A stretch of 64,000 bases of DNA, taken from NCBI GenBank assembly GCA_963716095.1, contig CAVQSV010000023.1:558001-622000 (forward strand). The letters are read 5' to 3'. Position numbers and translations under genes: made by a program. Source of the DNA: Sva-07 sp963716095 (GTDB lineage Bacteria > Actinomycetota > Acidimicrobiia > Acidimicrobiales > Ilumatobacteraceae). Positions within the stretch are counted from its first letter, which is position 1. The number at the start of each line of letters is the position of its first letter. Below, in pieces: positions 41,752-49,980 of the stretch. The notes under the pieces were generated by a model, which worked only from the letters and a program-made list of their open reading frames with translations, had not been told where the DNA came from and did not search any database.

Positions 41752-41910
41752 CTACAGGTCGGTGTGGTGGGCGGAGCGCTGGCCGCGGGGCGGATGCTCC
41801 TTGGCCGTGACCGACTTCAGGTAGCCGCCGACGAGCGCCACGATCGCCAGGATTGCGAGGAGCACGAGCGCGAGGCCGATCCACCAGTGCCAGATGTTGG
41901 CTGCGAGCAT
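41752..41910 (-). CDS. Small 52-residue membrane protein upstream of tilS
   Basis: ATG 41910 to TAG at 41752-41754. The product begins MLAANIWHWWIG, has one strongly hydrophobic helix (LALVLLAILAIVALVGGYL, residues 13-31) and a basic/polar tail KSVTAKEHPPRGQRSAHH. It is on the tilS strand and ends 83 bp before its GTG start. No SD site is evident, consistent with a leaderless or weak start. Function unknown; the regular pattern of a short N-terminus, one helix and a polar tail supports a real gene. Confidence 0.6.
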   Translation of the reverse strand: MLAANIWHWWIGLALVLLAILAIVALVGGYLKSVTAKEHPPRGQRSAHHTDL

Positions 41911-41971
41911 GAGATGAGAGGCTAACCCGTCCGAACCGGATCAGTCGAAACGATGCGTGGCCGCTCCGTCG

Positions 41972-42259
41972 TCAGCCGATCTTGCCATCGCCGTCGAAGT
42001 CGGTGCCGAAGCACTGTTCGATCTTGCCGAGCAATCCGGGGGGCATCTCGTCGTTGTTGCACTTCTGGGCGACGACGATCTTCAGCTCTGCGTGGAAGTC
42101 GAAGGCCCCGAGGCAGTCCATGCAGCCTTCGAGGTGATGGTGGATCGCCTCTCGTTGATGATCGGAGAGCTCCCCGTCGAGAAACACGTCGAGTTCTCGG
42201 AGGGTGTCGGCACAGTTGGAGATCACTGGTTCGTCGGTGGTCGTCGCCTCGTCGCTCAT
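41972..42259 (-). CDS. rsrA: Zinc-binding anti-sigma factor (RsrA-like)
   Basis: A 95-residue redox-sensitive anti-sigma factor of the ZAS family. The motif HX3CX2C is HLEGCMDC (His42, Cys46, Cys49), with further Cys16 and Cys67 as in RsrA, which releases SigR when its Cys oxidise. LDVFLDGELSDHQREAIHHH is the family pattern. Its ATG overlaps the sigR stop (ATGA, 42256-42259), the usual sigR-rsrA coupling. Together with mshA it suggests a mycothiol-linked thiol stress response. Confidence 0.88.
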   Translation of the reverse strand: MSDEATTTDEPVISNCADTLRELDVFLDGELSDHQREAIHHHLEGCMDCLGAFDFHAELKIVVAQKCNNDEMPPGLLGKIEQCFGTDFDGDGKIG

Positions 42260-42855
42260 GTGTCGCTCATCTCTCGCTGTTCGTCTGCGGTTTGGGCTGT
42301 GATCAGCCCTCGCTCCAGTCCGAAATCATGCAACGCCTTCTGCATCGCCTTTCTTCCCCGATGCAGTCGCGACATCACGGTGCCGATGGGGATGTCGAGC
42401 ATCTCGGCGATCTCCTTGTACGAGAACCCCTCGACGTCGGCCAGGATCACGGGCAGCCGGAAGTTGTCGGGGAGGTCTTCGAGCGCCTGTTTGACCTCGT
42501 CGTCGGGGAGGAGTTCCATCAGCGACTCTTCGGCGGATCTGCCGACGCTTGCGTCCTGGAGCGCGCCGAGGTTCTTGTAGAGGTACAGGTCCTCGAACTC
42601 GCCGAGTTCGGTCTCGTCCGGCCGTCGCTGCTTGGCTCGGTAGGTGTTGATGTAGGTGTTCGTCATGATCCGGAACAACCACGCCCGGAGGTTCGTCCCT
42701 TCGGAGAAGGTCTGGTAGCTCCGGTACCCCTTCAGGTAGGTCTCCTGGACGAGGTCTTCGGCGTCGCTGCGGTTGCGGGTCATGCGGAGTGCACCCGAGT
42801 AGAGCTGCGGGGCGTACTGCATTGCTTCCTCGGCGAATGTTGCCTGGTCGGCCAT
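42256..42855 (-). CDS. sigR: ECF sigma factor SigR/SigH
   Basis: A 199-residue group-4 sigma factor. Region 2 is AMQYAPQLYSGALRMTRNRSDAEDLVQETYLKGYRSY, with promoter-melting WLFRIMTNTYINTYR; region 4 is LPDNFRLPVILADVEGFSYKEIAEMLDIPIGTVMSRLHRGRK. It directs RNA polymerase to thiol-stress promoters (GGGAAT/GTT type) and is held inactive by RsrA. ATG 42855 gives the normal length. The expected SigR self-promoter was looked for but not clearly seen in the short gap to the MarR gene. Confidence 0.9.
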   Translation of the reverse strand: MADQATFAEEAMQYAPQLYSGALRMTRNRSDAEDLVQETYLKGYRSYQTFSEGTNLRAWLFRIMTNTYINTYRAKQRRPDETELGEFEDLYLYKNLGALQDASVGRSAEESLMELLPDDEVKQALEDLPDNFRLPVILADVEGFSYKEIAEMLDIPIGTVMSRLHRGRKAMQKALHDFGLERGLITAQTADEQREMSDT

Positions 42856-42908
42856 GGGGCGACTGTACCTGGCGTCGGATCGCCCAGGTCAGCGCTGTCG
42901 CCCGGTTG

Positions 42909-43469
42909 TCAGTTCGTTTCGGTGTCGGAGGTGTGCGTGTCGGCGGTGGGAGTCGCGTCGGCGGTGTCATCGAGGCGTTCGACGACGTCGTCGATCGACG
43001 AGATCAGCCGGTCCATGAGATCGGCGAGCTGGGCACGTTCAGCCGGATCGAATTCGCTGAGGATGTGCATCATCGCGATCGAGCGGCGGCTGGCGACGGC
43101 GTCGTGGCGCCGTCGGCCCTCGTCGGTGATTCGTACGAGTACGACGCGACCGTCCTCCGGTGAGGTGAACCGCTCGACGAGGCCGTCGTTCTCCAACCGC
43201 TGGACCCCGCGGGTGGCGGTGGATGGCTCGACTCGGAGGCGAGCGGCCAGCTCCTTCATCGGTCGCTCGTCGCGTCGCATCAGCAGATCCAGGGCATCCA
43301 TCTGGCCCTGCTCGAGTGCCTTCTCGGTGCCGAAGAGGTACGACCGCAGCGCCGATGCCGCAGCCCCGCGCCGGAGCTCGATCCAGGCACGACCGATGCG
43401 GCGAGCGTGCTCGCGATCGGTGCGGTTGCGGAAGTCGACGGTGCTGGTTCCGGTGGCTGACCTGGGCAT
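42909..43469 (-). CDS. MarR-family transcriptional regulator
   Basis: A 186-residue winged-helix regulator. The central DNA-binding domain reads MDALDLLMRRDERPMKELAARLRVEPSTATRGVQRLENDGLVER with the wing SPEDGRVVLVRITDEGR. The C-terminal helix contains FDPAERAQLADLMDRLISSID and an acidic tail. ATG 43469 is preferred over a longer Arg-rich reading. It is divergent from the hydrolase at 43493 with a 23-bp gap, so it probably controls itself and that gene from one operator. Confidence 0.82.
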   Translation of the reverse strand: MPRSATGTSTVDFRNRTDREHARRIGRAWIELRRGAAASALRSYLFGTEKALEQGQMDALDLLMRRDERPMKELAARLRVEPSTATRGVQRLENDGLVERFTSPEDGRVVLVRITDEGRRRHDAVASRRSIAMMHILSEFDPAERAQLADLMDRLISSIDDVVERLDDTADATPTADTHTSDTETN

Positions 43470-43492
43470 GTGCGTTTGTACGCTAATCATCC
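43470..43492. promoter_or_regulatory. Shared divergent promoter/operator region (MarR and hydrolase)
   Basis: The 23-bp gap between the two starts contains GCGT-TTGT-ACGC, a small inverted repeat that could be the MarR operator. With so little room both messages are likely near-leaderless. Confidence 0.3.
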
Positions 43493-44200
43493 ATGGCCGA
43501 CGGCAGCGGAGCGGACGCACTGGCCGACCCGTCGGATCCGACGGCGCTCGAAGCGCTGCATCCACTGGCATCCGTCGACGTCGAGATCGGCTCCAGCCTC
43601 GTTCATCGTGAGGTGTACACCCAGCGCGGGTTGTTGTCGGTGTTCCACCACGAACCGGTCGGCGAGGCGCTGCCCGCGGCGATCGTGGCCTGTGGCGGCG
43701 CCATGGGTGGGGTCCTCGGACCCGGACACGGGTTGTACCAACGTCTCGGCGAGCGCTGGGCCGAGCGGGGAGTGCGGTTCGTTCGCGTCGGCTACCGCGA
43801 GCCGAACAACCTCGATCTGTGCGCCCACGATCTCGCTTGCGGCGTCGAGATCGCACGAGACGCCGGCGCCGAGCGGGTGGTCGTGATGGGCCACAGTTTC
43901 GGCGGAGCAGTCGCGGTTCGGACCGCGGTGATCATGCCGGTGTCCGTGGCTGGCGTGGTCACCTTCGCCACCCAGTCGGCCGGGTGCGAGGTCGCCGGAG
44001 CGCTCGCCGGGCGGCCACTGCTGCTGTTCCACGGCGATCGCGACGAGCTGCTGCCGGCCGATGCCAGCCACGTGGTCGCGGCGATCGCCGGCAACGGCGA
44101 GGTCGTGATGCTGGCCGGAGACGGGCACCTGCTGGCGAAGAGCGACGACGTCATCACCGAGCGCCTCGACGGCTGGCTTCCTGGCGTGCTCGGACTCTGA
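43493..44200 (+). CDS. Alpha/beta hydrolase (dienelactone-hydrolase-like)
   Basis: A 235-residue alpha/beta-fold protein with Ser in VVMGHSFGG, Asp in FHGDRDELLP and His in LAGDGHLLA, a complete triad. VACGGAMGGVLGPGHG forms a Gly-rich oxyanion region and RFVRVGYREPNN follows. It is divergent from the MarR gene and probably controlled by it. tRNA-Thr lies 12 bp downstream on the opposite strand. The substrate is unknown. Confidence 0.8.
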   Translation: MADGSGADALADPSDPTALEALHPLASVDVEIGSSLVHREVYTQRGLLSVFHHEPVGEALPAAIVACGGAMGGVLGPGHGLYQRLGERWAERGVRFVRVGYREPNNLDLCAHDLACGVEIARDAGAERVVVMGHSFGGAVAVRTAVIMPVSVAGVVTFATQSAGCEVAGALAGRPLLLFHGDRDELLPADASHVVAAIAGNGEVVMLAGDGHLLAKSDDVITERLDGWLPGVLGL

Positions 44201-44212
44201 TCGGACGAGACC

Positions 44213-44288
<76 letters not shown>

Positions 44289-44343
44289 GCGCTGAGAGCG
44301 CAGACCGAGATGCTATCGGTGGGCCCCGACCGTCACGACCGAT

Positions 44344-44374
44344 GCCACGATTGGTGTCAGACCCCGATCGTCAC
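44344..44374. repeat. Stop-adjacent 31-bp palindrome, copy 2
   Basis: Core GGTGTC-A-GACCCC (44353-44365) inside the arms ACGATT and GATCGT, 12 of 15 positions pairing. It overlaps the stop codon of the crtA-like gene (44371-44373). Same size and centre as the copies at 11621, 48206 and 55033. Confidence 0.5.
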
Positions 44375-45063
44375 ATCGCCAGCGGGTTGCGGCCGTTCCA
44401 GGTGCCGATCGCTCCGTAGGGTTCGAAGCGAGCGAACATCTCCTCGGCGTACCAACCTTCGGCGCGGGTGCGACGAATCACCTCCCGGTGGTCGGGCATC
44501 GAGTACGCGAATTCCCGTGCGGCCGAACGCGATTCCCACAAGCTGAACGTGGCGAGGCTGCCGATGGGGGTCTCACCGATGCCGACCACGTCGATCAGCC
44601 CTGGCGCTCGGTGCAACTCGGCGTCGACGACCTTGCTGGCCTCGCCGAACACCTTCCACGACCGGCGTCGAACGTTCGCTCGGGTGACGATCGCGATCGG
44701 CCCGTCGGCCGAGCCGGTCTCGAGGCCGTCGAGCGGATCGAACCCCTTCCAGGTCCCGTGGCCACCGATCCCACGAAGCCGTACGTGCCAGCTCGCTTCG
44801 GCGTCGCGCCAGCGCCGGGCGATGGGCTCGCTCTCGAGCGCTGCATCGAGGTACGACTCGTCGTCCCAGACCGCGAAGAGCGCGCTGCGTGACAGGTCGG
44901 CGCCGCGACCGGTGTTGTCGCCGGCGCCGGTGCCGAGGAGCCGCCAGAACACAAGACCCTCCACGCTGCGGAGCCGGAGCCGATCGAGGCCGAGGCGTCC
45001 GAGGACGATCGGTGTCTTCCACGTCGGCTCGCTGACGAGGTGGAACGACGCGATACGACCCAT
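44371..45063 (-). CDS. crtA: Spheroidene monooxygenase-like (CrtA family)
   Basis: A 230-residue heme-binding monooxygenase of the CrtA type, which adds a keto group at C-2 of acyclic carotenoids. The family-specific C-terminal part is GSLATFSLWESRSAAREFAYS, then PDHREVIRRTRAEGWYAEEMFARFEPYGAIGTW. The N-terminal LGLDRLRLRSVEGLVFWRLLGTG also matches. It is at the edge of the carotenoid block, separated from the glycosyltransferase by the divergent plsY-like gene. The substrate would be an acyclic carotenoid made by CrtE/B/I. Confidence 0.82.
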   Translation of the reverse strand: MGRIASFHLVSEPTWKTPIVLGRLGLDRLRLRSVEGLVFWRLLGTGAGDNTGRGADLSRSALFAVWDDESYLDAALESEPIARRWRDAEASWHVRLRGIGGHGTWKGFDPLDGLETGSADGPIAIVTRANVRRRSWKVFGEASKVVDAELHRAPGLIDVVGIGETPIGSLATFSLWESRSAAREFAYSMPDHREVIRRTRAEGWYAEEMFARFEPYGAIGTWNGRNPLAM

Positions 45064-45072
45064 GCATCGGCC

Positions 45073-45669
45073 ATGCTGTCACTGATGGGCGTCGACCTGG
45101 CAGTCACGATCGTGGTCGGCTACCTGATCGGGTCGATCCCGGTCGCCAATCTGGTGGCCGCCCGACGTGCCCGGGTCGATCTGCGTGACGTCGGCGACCG
45201 CAACCCCGGGTTCTGGAACGCTCGTGAGACGCTCGGTCGCCGGGCTGCGATTCCGGTGTTCGTCGGCGACGGCGCCAAGGGGGTCGCCGCCGCGCTCGTC
45301 GGGGCTGCGCTGGCCGATCCGGGCGTCTGGGGCTTGGCCTACGTCGGCTGCGGCGCTGCGATGGTGGGCCACTCGTTCCCGATCTTCGCCCGGTTCCGGG
45401 GTGGGCGAAGCATTCTCACCTTCGCCGGTGGTGCTGCGGTGTTCGCCACGGTGCCGTTCCTGATCACGATCGGGCTGCTCCTGGTGACGTTCGCGTTCTC
45501 ACGATCGTTCGCTGTTGCGGCACGGGTGGGGTTCGTGGCCTTCCCGATCGTGCAGATCGCCATCGAGGGCCCGTATCGCACGGCCGCCACCGGTGTGCTG
45601 ATGACGTTCATCGGGTTGCGTTTCGCGATGGCAGCGGTGGCCGACCGCGACCGCGCCGCTCAGGCGTAG
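45073..45669 (+). CDS. Divergent PlsY-like membrane acyltransferase
   Basis: About 198 residues, five or six predicted helices. Motif 1 is GSIPVANLVAARR..DLRDVGDRNPGFWN, close to but different from the PlsY consensus GxGNxGxTN; motif 2 is VGHSFPIFARFRGGRSILTFAGG where PlsY has GGKGVAT. True PlsY transfers acyl from acyl-phosphate to glycerol-3-phosphate. The changed motifs suggest another acceptor. It sits inside the carotenoid block, divergent from crtA and convergent with the glycosyltransferase (10-bp overlap at stops), so acylation of a carotenoid glycoside is a reasonable guess. ATG 45085 is an alternative start. Confidence 0.65.
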   Translation: MLSLMGVDLAVTIVVGYLIGSIPVANLVAARRARVDLRDVGDRNPGFWNARETLGRRAAIPVFVGDGAKGVAAALVGAALADPGVWGLAYVGCGAAMVGHSFPIFARFRGGRSILTFAGGAAVFATVPFLITIGLLLVTFAFSRSFAVAARVGFVAFPIVQIAIEGPYRTAATGVLMTFIGLRFAMAAVADRDRAAQA

Positions 45670-46751
45670 CTGCGACCGCGCCAGGTCTGGCGACCCCGTC
45701 TGGCGATGCCACGGGCGATCGCCGCCGCAGCAACGGGGTCGGCCAGAGGGCTGAGCCAGTAGGCGGCGTCGGTGCGTTCGTACGCGCGCCGAGTGCCGAC
45801 CAGGGTGCCGATCCGCATCAGGGCCAGGACGACATCGACCACGTCGCCACGTCCGAGGACGAGCCGGGGAATCGGCAGTACCTGGGTGAGCACGACGATC
45901 CCGAGGTCGACCAGCTGACGGTGCCGTGGTTCGACACCGGGCAGGGCGAGGGATCGGCCCCACCCGTGCCAGGCATCGCCGAACGACTCGAACATCCTGA
46001 CGGTCAGGATGTCGCTGGCATCGAGGAAGCCGACGGCATGTCCGTCCGTGGCCATGTGTCGTGCCAGCGCAAGATCTTCGACCACCTCTCCGCGGACGGG
46101 TTCCATGCCCCCGGCGGCGAGGAAGGCGGCCCGCGGGACGGCCATGCACTGTCCGTTCGCCATCGTCCGCTCGGGTCGAGAAGCCGGCGTCCCGGGTGGC
46201 CCGAACCGGTAGACGAGGGTGGTCAGCATCGCCGGGTGGAGCCACCGGCTCCCGATCGTCGGGCACTCGAAGCGGCCGCCGACGGTGAGCAGGTCGAGTC
46301 GCTCGGCGACGGCGCGGGCGACCACCGCGGTCGGTAGCGCAGGATCGGGTCGGGCATCGGCATCCAGAGTGACCACCCAGTCCGAGCTCGCCGCGATGAT
46401 GCCCTGTTGCAGGGCCCACGCCTTTCCGGCCCAGCTGTCGGGAAGTGGCTCGCCCGAGATCACCGTGGCCCCGGCTCGGCGGGCGATGTCGGCGGTGGCG
46501 TCGCTCGATTGGTCGTCGACCACGATCACCTCGGACACACCAGGGGCGTCGACGATGCGGTCGAGGAGTGGCCCGATCCGCTCGGCTTCGTCACGCGCCG
46601 GCACGACGACGCTGACCGACTGGACCGGGGTGAGGGTCGGTCGGACCGGCGGCGCGGCGGTGGCGGCCTTCGCGATCCTCGAGATCGCGGCGACCGCTGC
46701 TGCGATCCGCACCACGACGGAAACGACTCGAACAACCCGGCCCACCTTCAT
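45660..46751 (-). CDS. GT2 glycosyltransferase, carotenoid-cluster (CruC/CrtQ-like)
   Basis: A 363-residue family-2 glycosyltransferase with an N-terminal membrane helix (VVRIAAAVAAISRIA) and probable C-terminal helices. The catalytic domain has VSVVVPARDEAERIG, VIVVDDQSSDATADIARR, VVTLDADARPDP (the DxD metal site) and VVEDLALARHM (ED acid), all typical. It would attach a sugar to a hydroxylated carotenoid, as CruC or CrtQ do. ATG 46751 overlaps the stop of the upstream desaturase (ATGA). Confidence 0.8.
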   Translation of the reverse strand: MKVGRVVRVVSVVVRIAAAVAAISRIAKAATAAPPVRPTLTPVQSVSVVVPARDEAERIGPLLDRIVDAPGVSEVIVVDDQSSDATADIARRAGATVISGEPLPDSWAGKAWALQQGIIAASSDWVVTLDADARPDPALPTAVVARAVAERLDLLTVGGRFECPTIGSRWLHPAMLTTLVYRFGPPGTPASRPERTMANGQCMAVPRAAFLAAGGMEPVRGEVVEDLALARHMATDGHAVGFLDASDILTVRMFESFGDAWHGWGRSLALPGVEPRHRQLVDLGIVVLTQVLPIPRLVLGRGDVVDVVLALMRIGTLVGTRRAYERTDAAYWLSPLADPVAAAAIARGIARRGRQTWRGRSYA

Positions 46752-48229
46752 GCCAGGTCCTCGGTGATCATCTCGGTGACGATCTTGGCGCTGGTGGTCA
46801 CCAGGGGCAGGCCGCCGCCCGGGTGACTCGAACCGCCGACGAGGTACAGCCCAGGTCGTGCGCCACGGTTTGCCGGACGAACGAACGCGGCTCGCTTGCC
46901 GTTCGACGACGTGCCGTAGATGGCGCCACCGGGCGAGCGGTACCGCCGGGCGATGTCGGCGGGAGTCATCGTGTGGACGAACTCGGCTCGAGGGCGCAGG
47001 TCGACGCCGCGGTCCGCGAGACGGTCGAGTACGAGGGCGCCGTAGGCGTCGGCGTCGACTTCGACGTCCGGAGGGGTGTTGACCAGCAGGAACCAGTTCT
47101 CGCAGCCGTCGGGTGCCTGGCTGGCATCGGTCACCGACGACACGCAGGCGTAGATCGTCGGATCGTCGGCGAGCCGACCGGCGTCGAGGTGGTCGTATTC
47201 GGCGCGGTAGCTGGGTGAGAACCACACGTTGTGGTGGTGGAGCCCGGCGCTCAGGCCGCGCGCACCGACGCACATGACGAACCCGCTGGTCGAGCGCTGC
47301 GCCCGGCGGACCCGTTTCAGGGCCGCAGTGTCGGGGAGCAGATCGGCGTAGAGGTGCTCTGCGTCGGTGTTGGCGACGACGATCTCGGCCGGCTCGATCG
47401 AGCCGTCGGGGAGTTCGACCCCCGAGACCGGACCGTCGGGGCTGCCCGGTTCGGCAACGATCCGGGTGATGTCGGTACCGGTGCGGATCTCGACGCCTGC
47501 GTCCCTGGCAACACGTTCGAGTGCTGTCCGCAGCGCATCGAGACCACCAACTGGATACCAACAACCGAATCGCGCCTCGATGTGCGGGATGCAGGCGAGC
47601 GTCGCCGGCGCCGCGTACGGCGACGACCCCGAGTACGTGGCGTAGCGCCCGGCCCACTGCACGAGACGGGGATCGTCGAAGAACGACTCCGCAGACCGTT
47701 GCAGGGTCCGGAGCGGGTCGATCGCCATCAGATCGAACGGCGACCGCATGCGTTTCGCGAGCGCCAGCGGGTTCGACATCGGCCCCGCGAAGAACGTTCG
47801 GTCGGCCACGTCCCAGATGCGGCGGCCGCGTGCGTCGAAGGCCCGCCATTGCTCACCTGCGCCCGGCGCGAACGCCTCGAACGCGGCAGCGGTGTCGTCG
47901 TCGCCGTCGGGCACGGTCAGCGACGAGCCGTCGGCCCAGTGGTACCCAAGCTGCGGGTCGAGGCGCACCAGGTCGACCTGTTCGCCGAGGGTGGTGCCCG
48001 CCGTGCGGAAGACCTCGTCGAACACATGGGGCAGCGTGACCAGCGACGGTCCGATGTCGAACGTGTAGCCGTCGCGCACATACGTTGCGAGCTTTCCTCC
48101 AACGACGTCATTGCGCTCGAAGATCGTGACGTGGTGTCCCAGCGCCCGTATCCGAATTGCGGCTGCCAACCCCCCGACACCCGCTCCCACCACGACGGCC
48201 TGCACGTGACGTTCGGTGTCAGACACCAT
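46748..48229 (-). CDS. CrtI-type carotenoid desaturase/oxidoreductase (second copy)
   Basis: A 493-residue FAD-dependent member of the phytoene desaturase family. FAD motif VVVGAGVGGLAAAIR is near residue 12, followed by FERNDVVGGKLATY; the C-terminal signature is LYLVGGSSHPGGGLPLV. The substrate channel region differs from the neighbouring CrtI, and the order next to cruF suggests a CrtD-like 3,4-desaturase (methoxyneurosporene/hydroxyneurosporene type). The annotated ATG lies within a palindrome; in-frame GTG 48226 or 48205 could be used instead. The stop overlaps the glycosyltransferase start. Confidence 0.85.
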   Translation of the reverse strand: MVSDTERHVQAVVVGAGVGGLAAAIRIRALGHHVTIFERNDVVGGKLATYVRDGYTFDIGPSLVTLPHVFDEVFRTAGTTLGEQVDLVRLDPQLGYHWADGSSLTVPDGDDDTAAAFEAFAPGAGEQWRAFDARGRRIWDVADRTFFAGPMSNPLALAKRMRSPFDLMAIDPLRTLQRSAESFFDDPRLVQWAGRYATYSGSSPYAAPATLACIPHIEARFGCWYPVGGLDALRTALERVARDAGVEIRTGTDITRIVAEPGSPDGPVSGVELPDGSIEPAEIVVANTDAEHLYADLLPDTAALKRVRRAQRSTSGFVMCVGARGLSAGLHHHNVWFSPSYRAEYDHLDAGRLADDPTIYACVSSVTDASQAPDGCENWFLLVNTPPDVEVDADAYGALVLDRLADRGVDLRPRAEFVHTMTPADIARRYRSPGGAIYGTSSNGKRAAFVRPANRGARPGLYLVGGSSHPGGGLPLVTTSAKIVTEMITEDLA

Positions 48230-48236
48230 GTGTCAC
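48206..48236. repeat. Stop-adjacent 31-bp palindrome, copy 3
   Basis: Inner GGTGTC-A-GACACC (48215-48227) and outer GTGAC/GTCAC arms, extendable to ACGTGAC/GTCACGT (48204-48238). It covers the cruF stop (48233-48235) and the start of the second crtI-type gene. It may weaken expression downstream or terminate the crtE-I-B-cruF message. Confidence 0.6.
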
Positions 48237-49051
48237 GTCAGCTTTCGGGCGACGGCGGTGGCGGCGATCGGGAGCATGCCGAGGCCACCGACGAGAGCCA
48301 CGACGGGATCGCGGAAGTACTTCGCGAAGCCGATCGTCTCCATGACACCCATGTAGGCGTATTCGCCGATCAGGGCGCCCTCGGCGTCGCGGGCCTCGTC
48401 GGCGGGCGGCAGTGCGGCTTCGAGGAGCGCCATCACGCCGAGGCCGGTGACGAACCATCCCAGGTAGTTGGTGAGCGGGATGCCCCGGTACACGCCGTGC
48501 CTCGCCCACCTCCAGTAGCCCTCGCCGACCATCTGTGGGTCGAGGAAGAGGTCCCATGCGGTGAGTGCCGCCGAGCCGAGCGCGATGCGTGTCACCGGGG
48601 TCGACCGAGCGCCGAGTGCTGCGTGGGCGGTTTCGCGAGCGGGCAGGCCGAGTGCGAACCAGGCGAGCGGAACGATCGCCGGGACGTGTGCCACCTGTGG
48701 TTGCAGCGCCGGTGTGTAGGCGTAGCGCCCGAACGGGAAACTCGTTGCCGTTCCGAACCGTTCGACGGCGGTGGTGCCGATTGCGGTCACCGCAGCTGCA
48801 GTGCCGGCGCGTCGGCCGCCCCAGCGCCGAACGGCGTTCGCCGTCGTGGTCGCGAACGATCCGACGACCACCACGCTCGACAGCACCCGCCGCGCCTGGC
48901 CGCCTCGGGGCAGCAACGGCGTCGCGATCATCCCAGCGATCGTCACCACGCTGGCCCCCGCGGCCACCCGCCCGGCAACTCGTGAACACGTCCACCCCTC
49001 AGAGGTGGAGTTGTTCACGAGAACGGGGTCGGTGGTCGGTTCGGGGTTCAC
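48233..49051 (-). CDS. cruF: Carotenoid 1,2-hydratase-type membrane protein (CruF, DUF422)
   Basis: A 272-residue membrane protein with about seven helices of the CruF/DUF422 group, which hydrates the terminal double bond of acyclic or monocyclic carotenoids. Family features are FGRYAYTPALQPQ, VPLAWFALGLPA, the polar helix AWDLFLDPQMVGEGYWRW and TNYLGWFVTGLGVMALLE. GTG 49051 overlaps the crtB stop (GTGA). It would make the tertiary hydroxyl that the glycosyltransferase may then use. Confidence 0.85.
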   Translation of the reverse strand: MNPEPTTDPVLVNNSTSEGWTCSRVAGRVAAGASVVTIAGMIATPLLPRGGQARRVLSSVVVVGSFATTTANAVRRWGGRRAGTAAAVTAIGTTAVERFGTATSFPFGRYAYTPALQPQVAHVPAIVPLAWFALGLPARETAHAALGARSTPVTRIALGSAALTAWDLFLDPQMVGEGYWRWARHGVYRGIPLTNYLGWFVTGLGVMALLEAALPPADEARDAEGALIGEYAYMGVMETIGFAKYFRDPVVALVGGLGMLPIAATAVARKLT

Positions 49052-49980
49052 GGGCGGAGGAGTTTGGCGACCATGGTCGCCTTCTCGGTGGTCGACACGC
49101 TCGCCCGGGTCGTGAACACGTCGTAGTCCTGCGCCTCGATCTTGTCGAGGATCCGGCCGTAGAGCGCATGGGCGGCGCCGACGCACTTGGCGGAGCGGTC
49201 GGGCAGCATGTCGATGCCGATCTGCGCCGACCGGTACAGCTCACGGCAGCGATCGATCTCGAAACGCATCAGCTCGACGAACTCGGGCGTGACCTGGCGT
49301 TGCGTCAGGTCGACGCCGAATCGAGCCGAGTCCTGCAACGGGATGTACTGACGGCCACGGTCGAGGTCCTCGTCGATGTCGCGGAGAAAGTTCGTGAGCT
49401 GAAAAGCATTGCCGAGGTCGCGGGCGTGCGGCAGTGCCGTGTCGTAGTCGGTCGGCTCGAGGATCGGGAGCATCATCTCGCCGATCACCGCTGCTGAGCC
49501 GTCCATGTACACGAGGAGGTCGTCCCACGTGGCGTAGTGCTCGACGGTGAGGTCCATCGTCATCGAGCGCAGGAACCGGTGGAACGCCTCGGTGTCGATG
49601 TCGAATGCCCGAACCGTGTGGACCACCGCCTTGAGCACGGGGTCGTCGGACTTGCCGACGGCGAGGTCGGCGAAGAACCGGTCGCCGAAGTCGGCCAGCG
49701 CGGCGGCGCGTACCTCGGTGGGGACGTCGCGCCCGCCCTGCGACGGGATCTCGTCGACGATGTCGTCGGCGTAGCGGGCGAAGGCGTACAGCGCATGCAC
49801 GTGGTGCTGTTTGATCTTCGGGAGCACCTTGGTCGACCAGTAGTAGGTGGTGCCGTGGCGCTTGTTGAACTCGCGACACAGCTCGTAGCTCTCGTCGAGC
49901 GTCACCGGTCCGGTCGGCACGAGCTGCGTGGTCGGCGTCGGAGGCTTCGCGCCGAACCGTGAGGTGATCTTCTCGAGCAT
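49048..49980 (-). CDS. crtB: Phytoene synthase
   Basis: Condenses two geranylgeranyl diphosphates head to head to phytoene. The two Asp-rich motifs are YADDIVDE and LTNFLRDIDEDLDRGR, with YIPLQD just after as in CrtB. The 310-residue length is normal. ATG 49980 overlaps the crtI stop by one base. Third gene of the overlapping crtE-crtI-crtB-cruF run. Confidence 0.94.
   Translation of the reverse strand: MLEKITSRFGAKPPTPTTQLVPTGPVTLDESYELCREFNKRHGTTYYWSTKVLPKIKQHHVHALYAFARYADDIVDEIPSQGGRDVPTEVRAAALADFGDRFFADLAVGKSDDPVLKAVVHTVRAFDIDTEAFHRFLRSMTMDLTVEHYATWDDLLVYMDGSAAVIGEMMLPILEPTDYDTALPHARDLGNAFQLTNFLRDIDEDLDRGRQYIPLQDSARFGVDLTQRQVTPEFVELMRFEIDRCRELYRSAQIGIDMLPDRSAKCVGAAHALYGRILDKIEAQDYDVFTTRASVSTTEKATMVAKLLRP

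Noticed and set aside
46752..47849. Long N-terminal extension of the glycosyltransferase frame through the desaturase gene
   Set aside because: It is an out-of-frame reading of the desaturase, Arg-rich with no motif; ATG 46751 gives the normal start.
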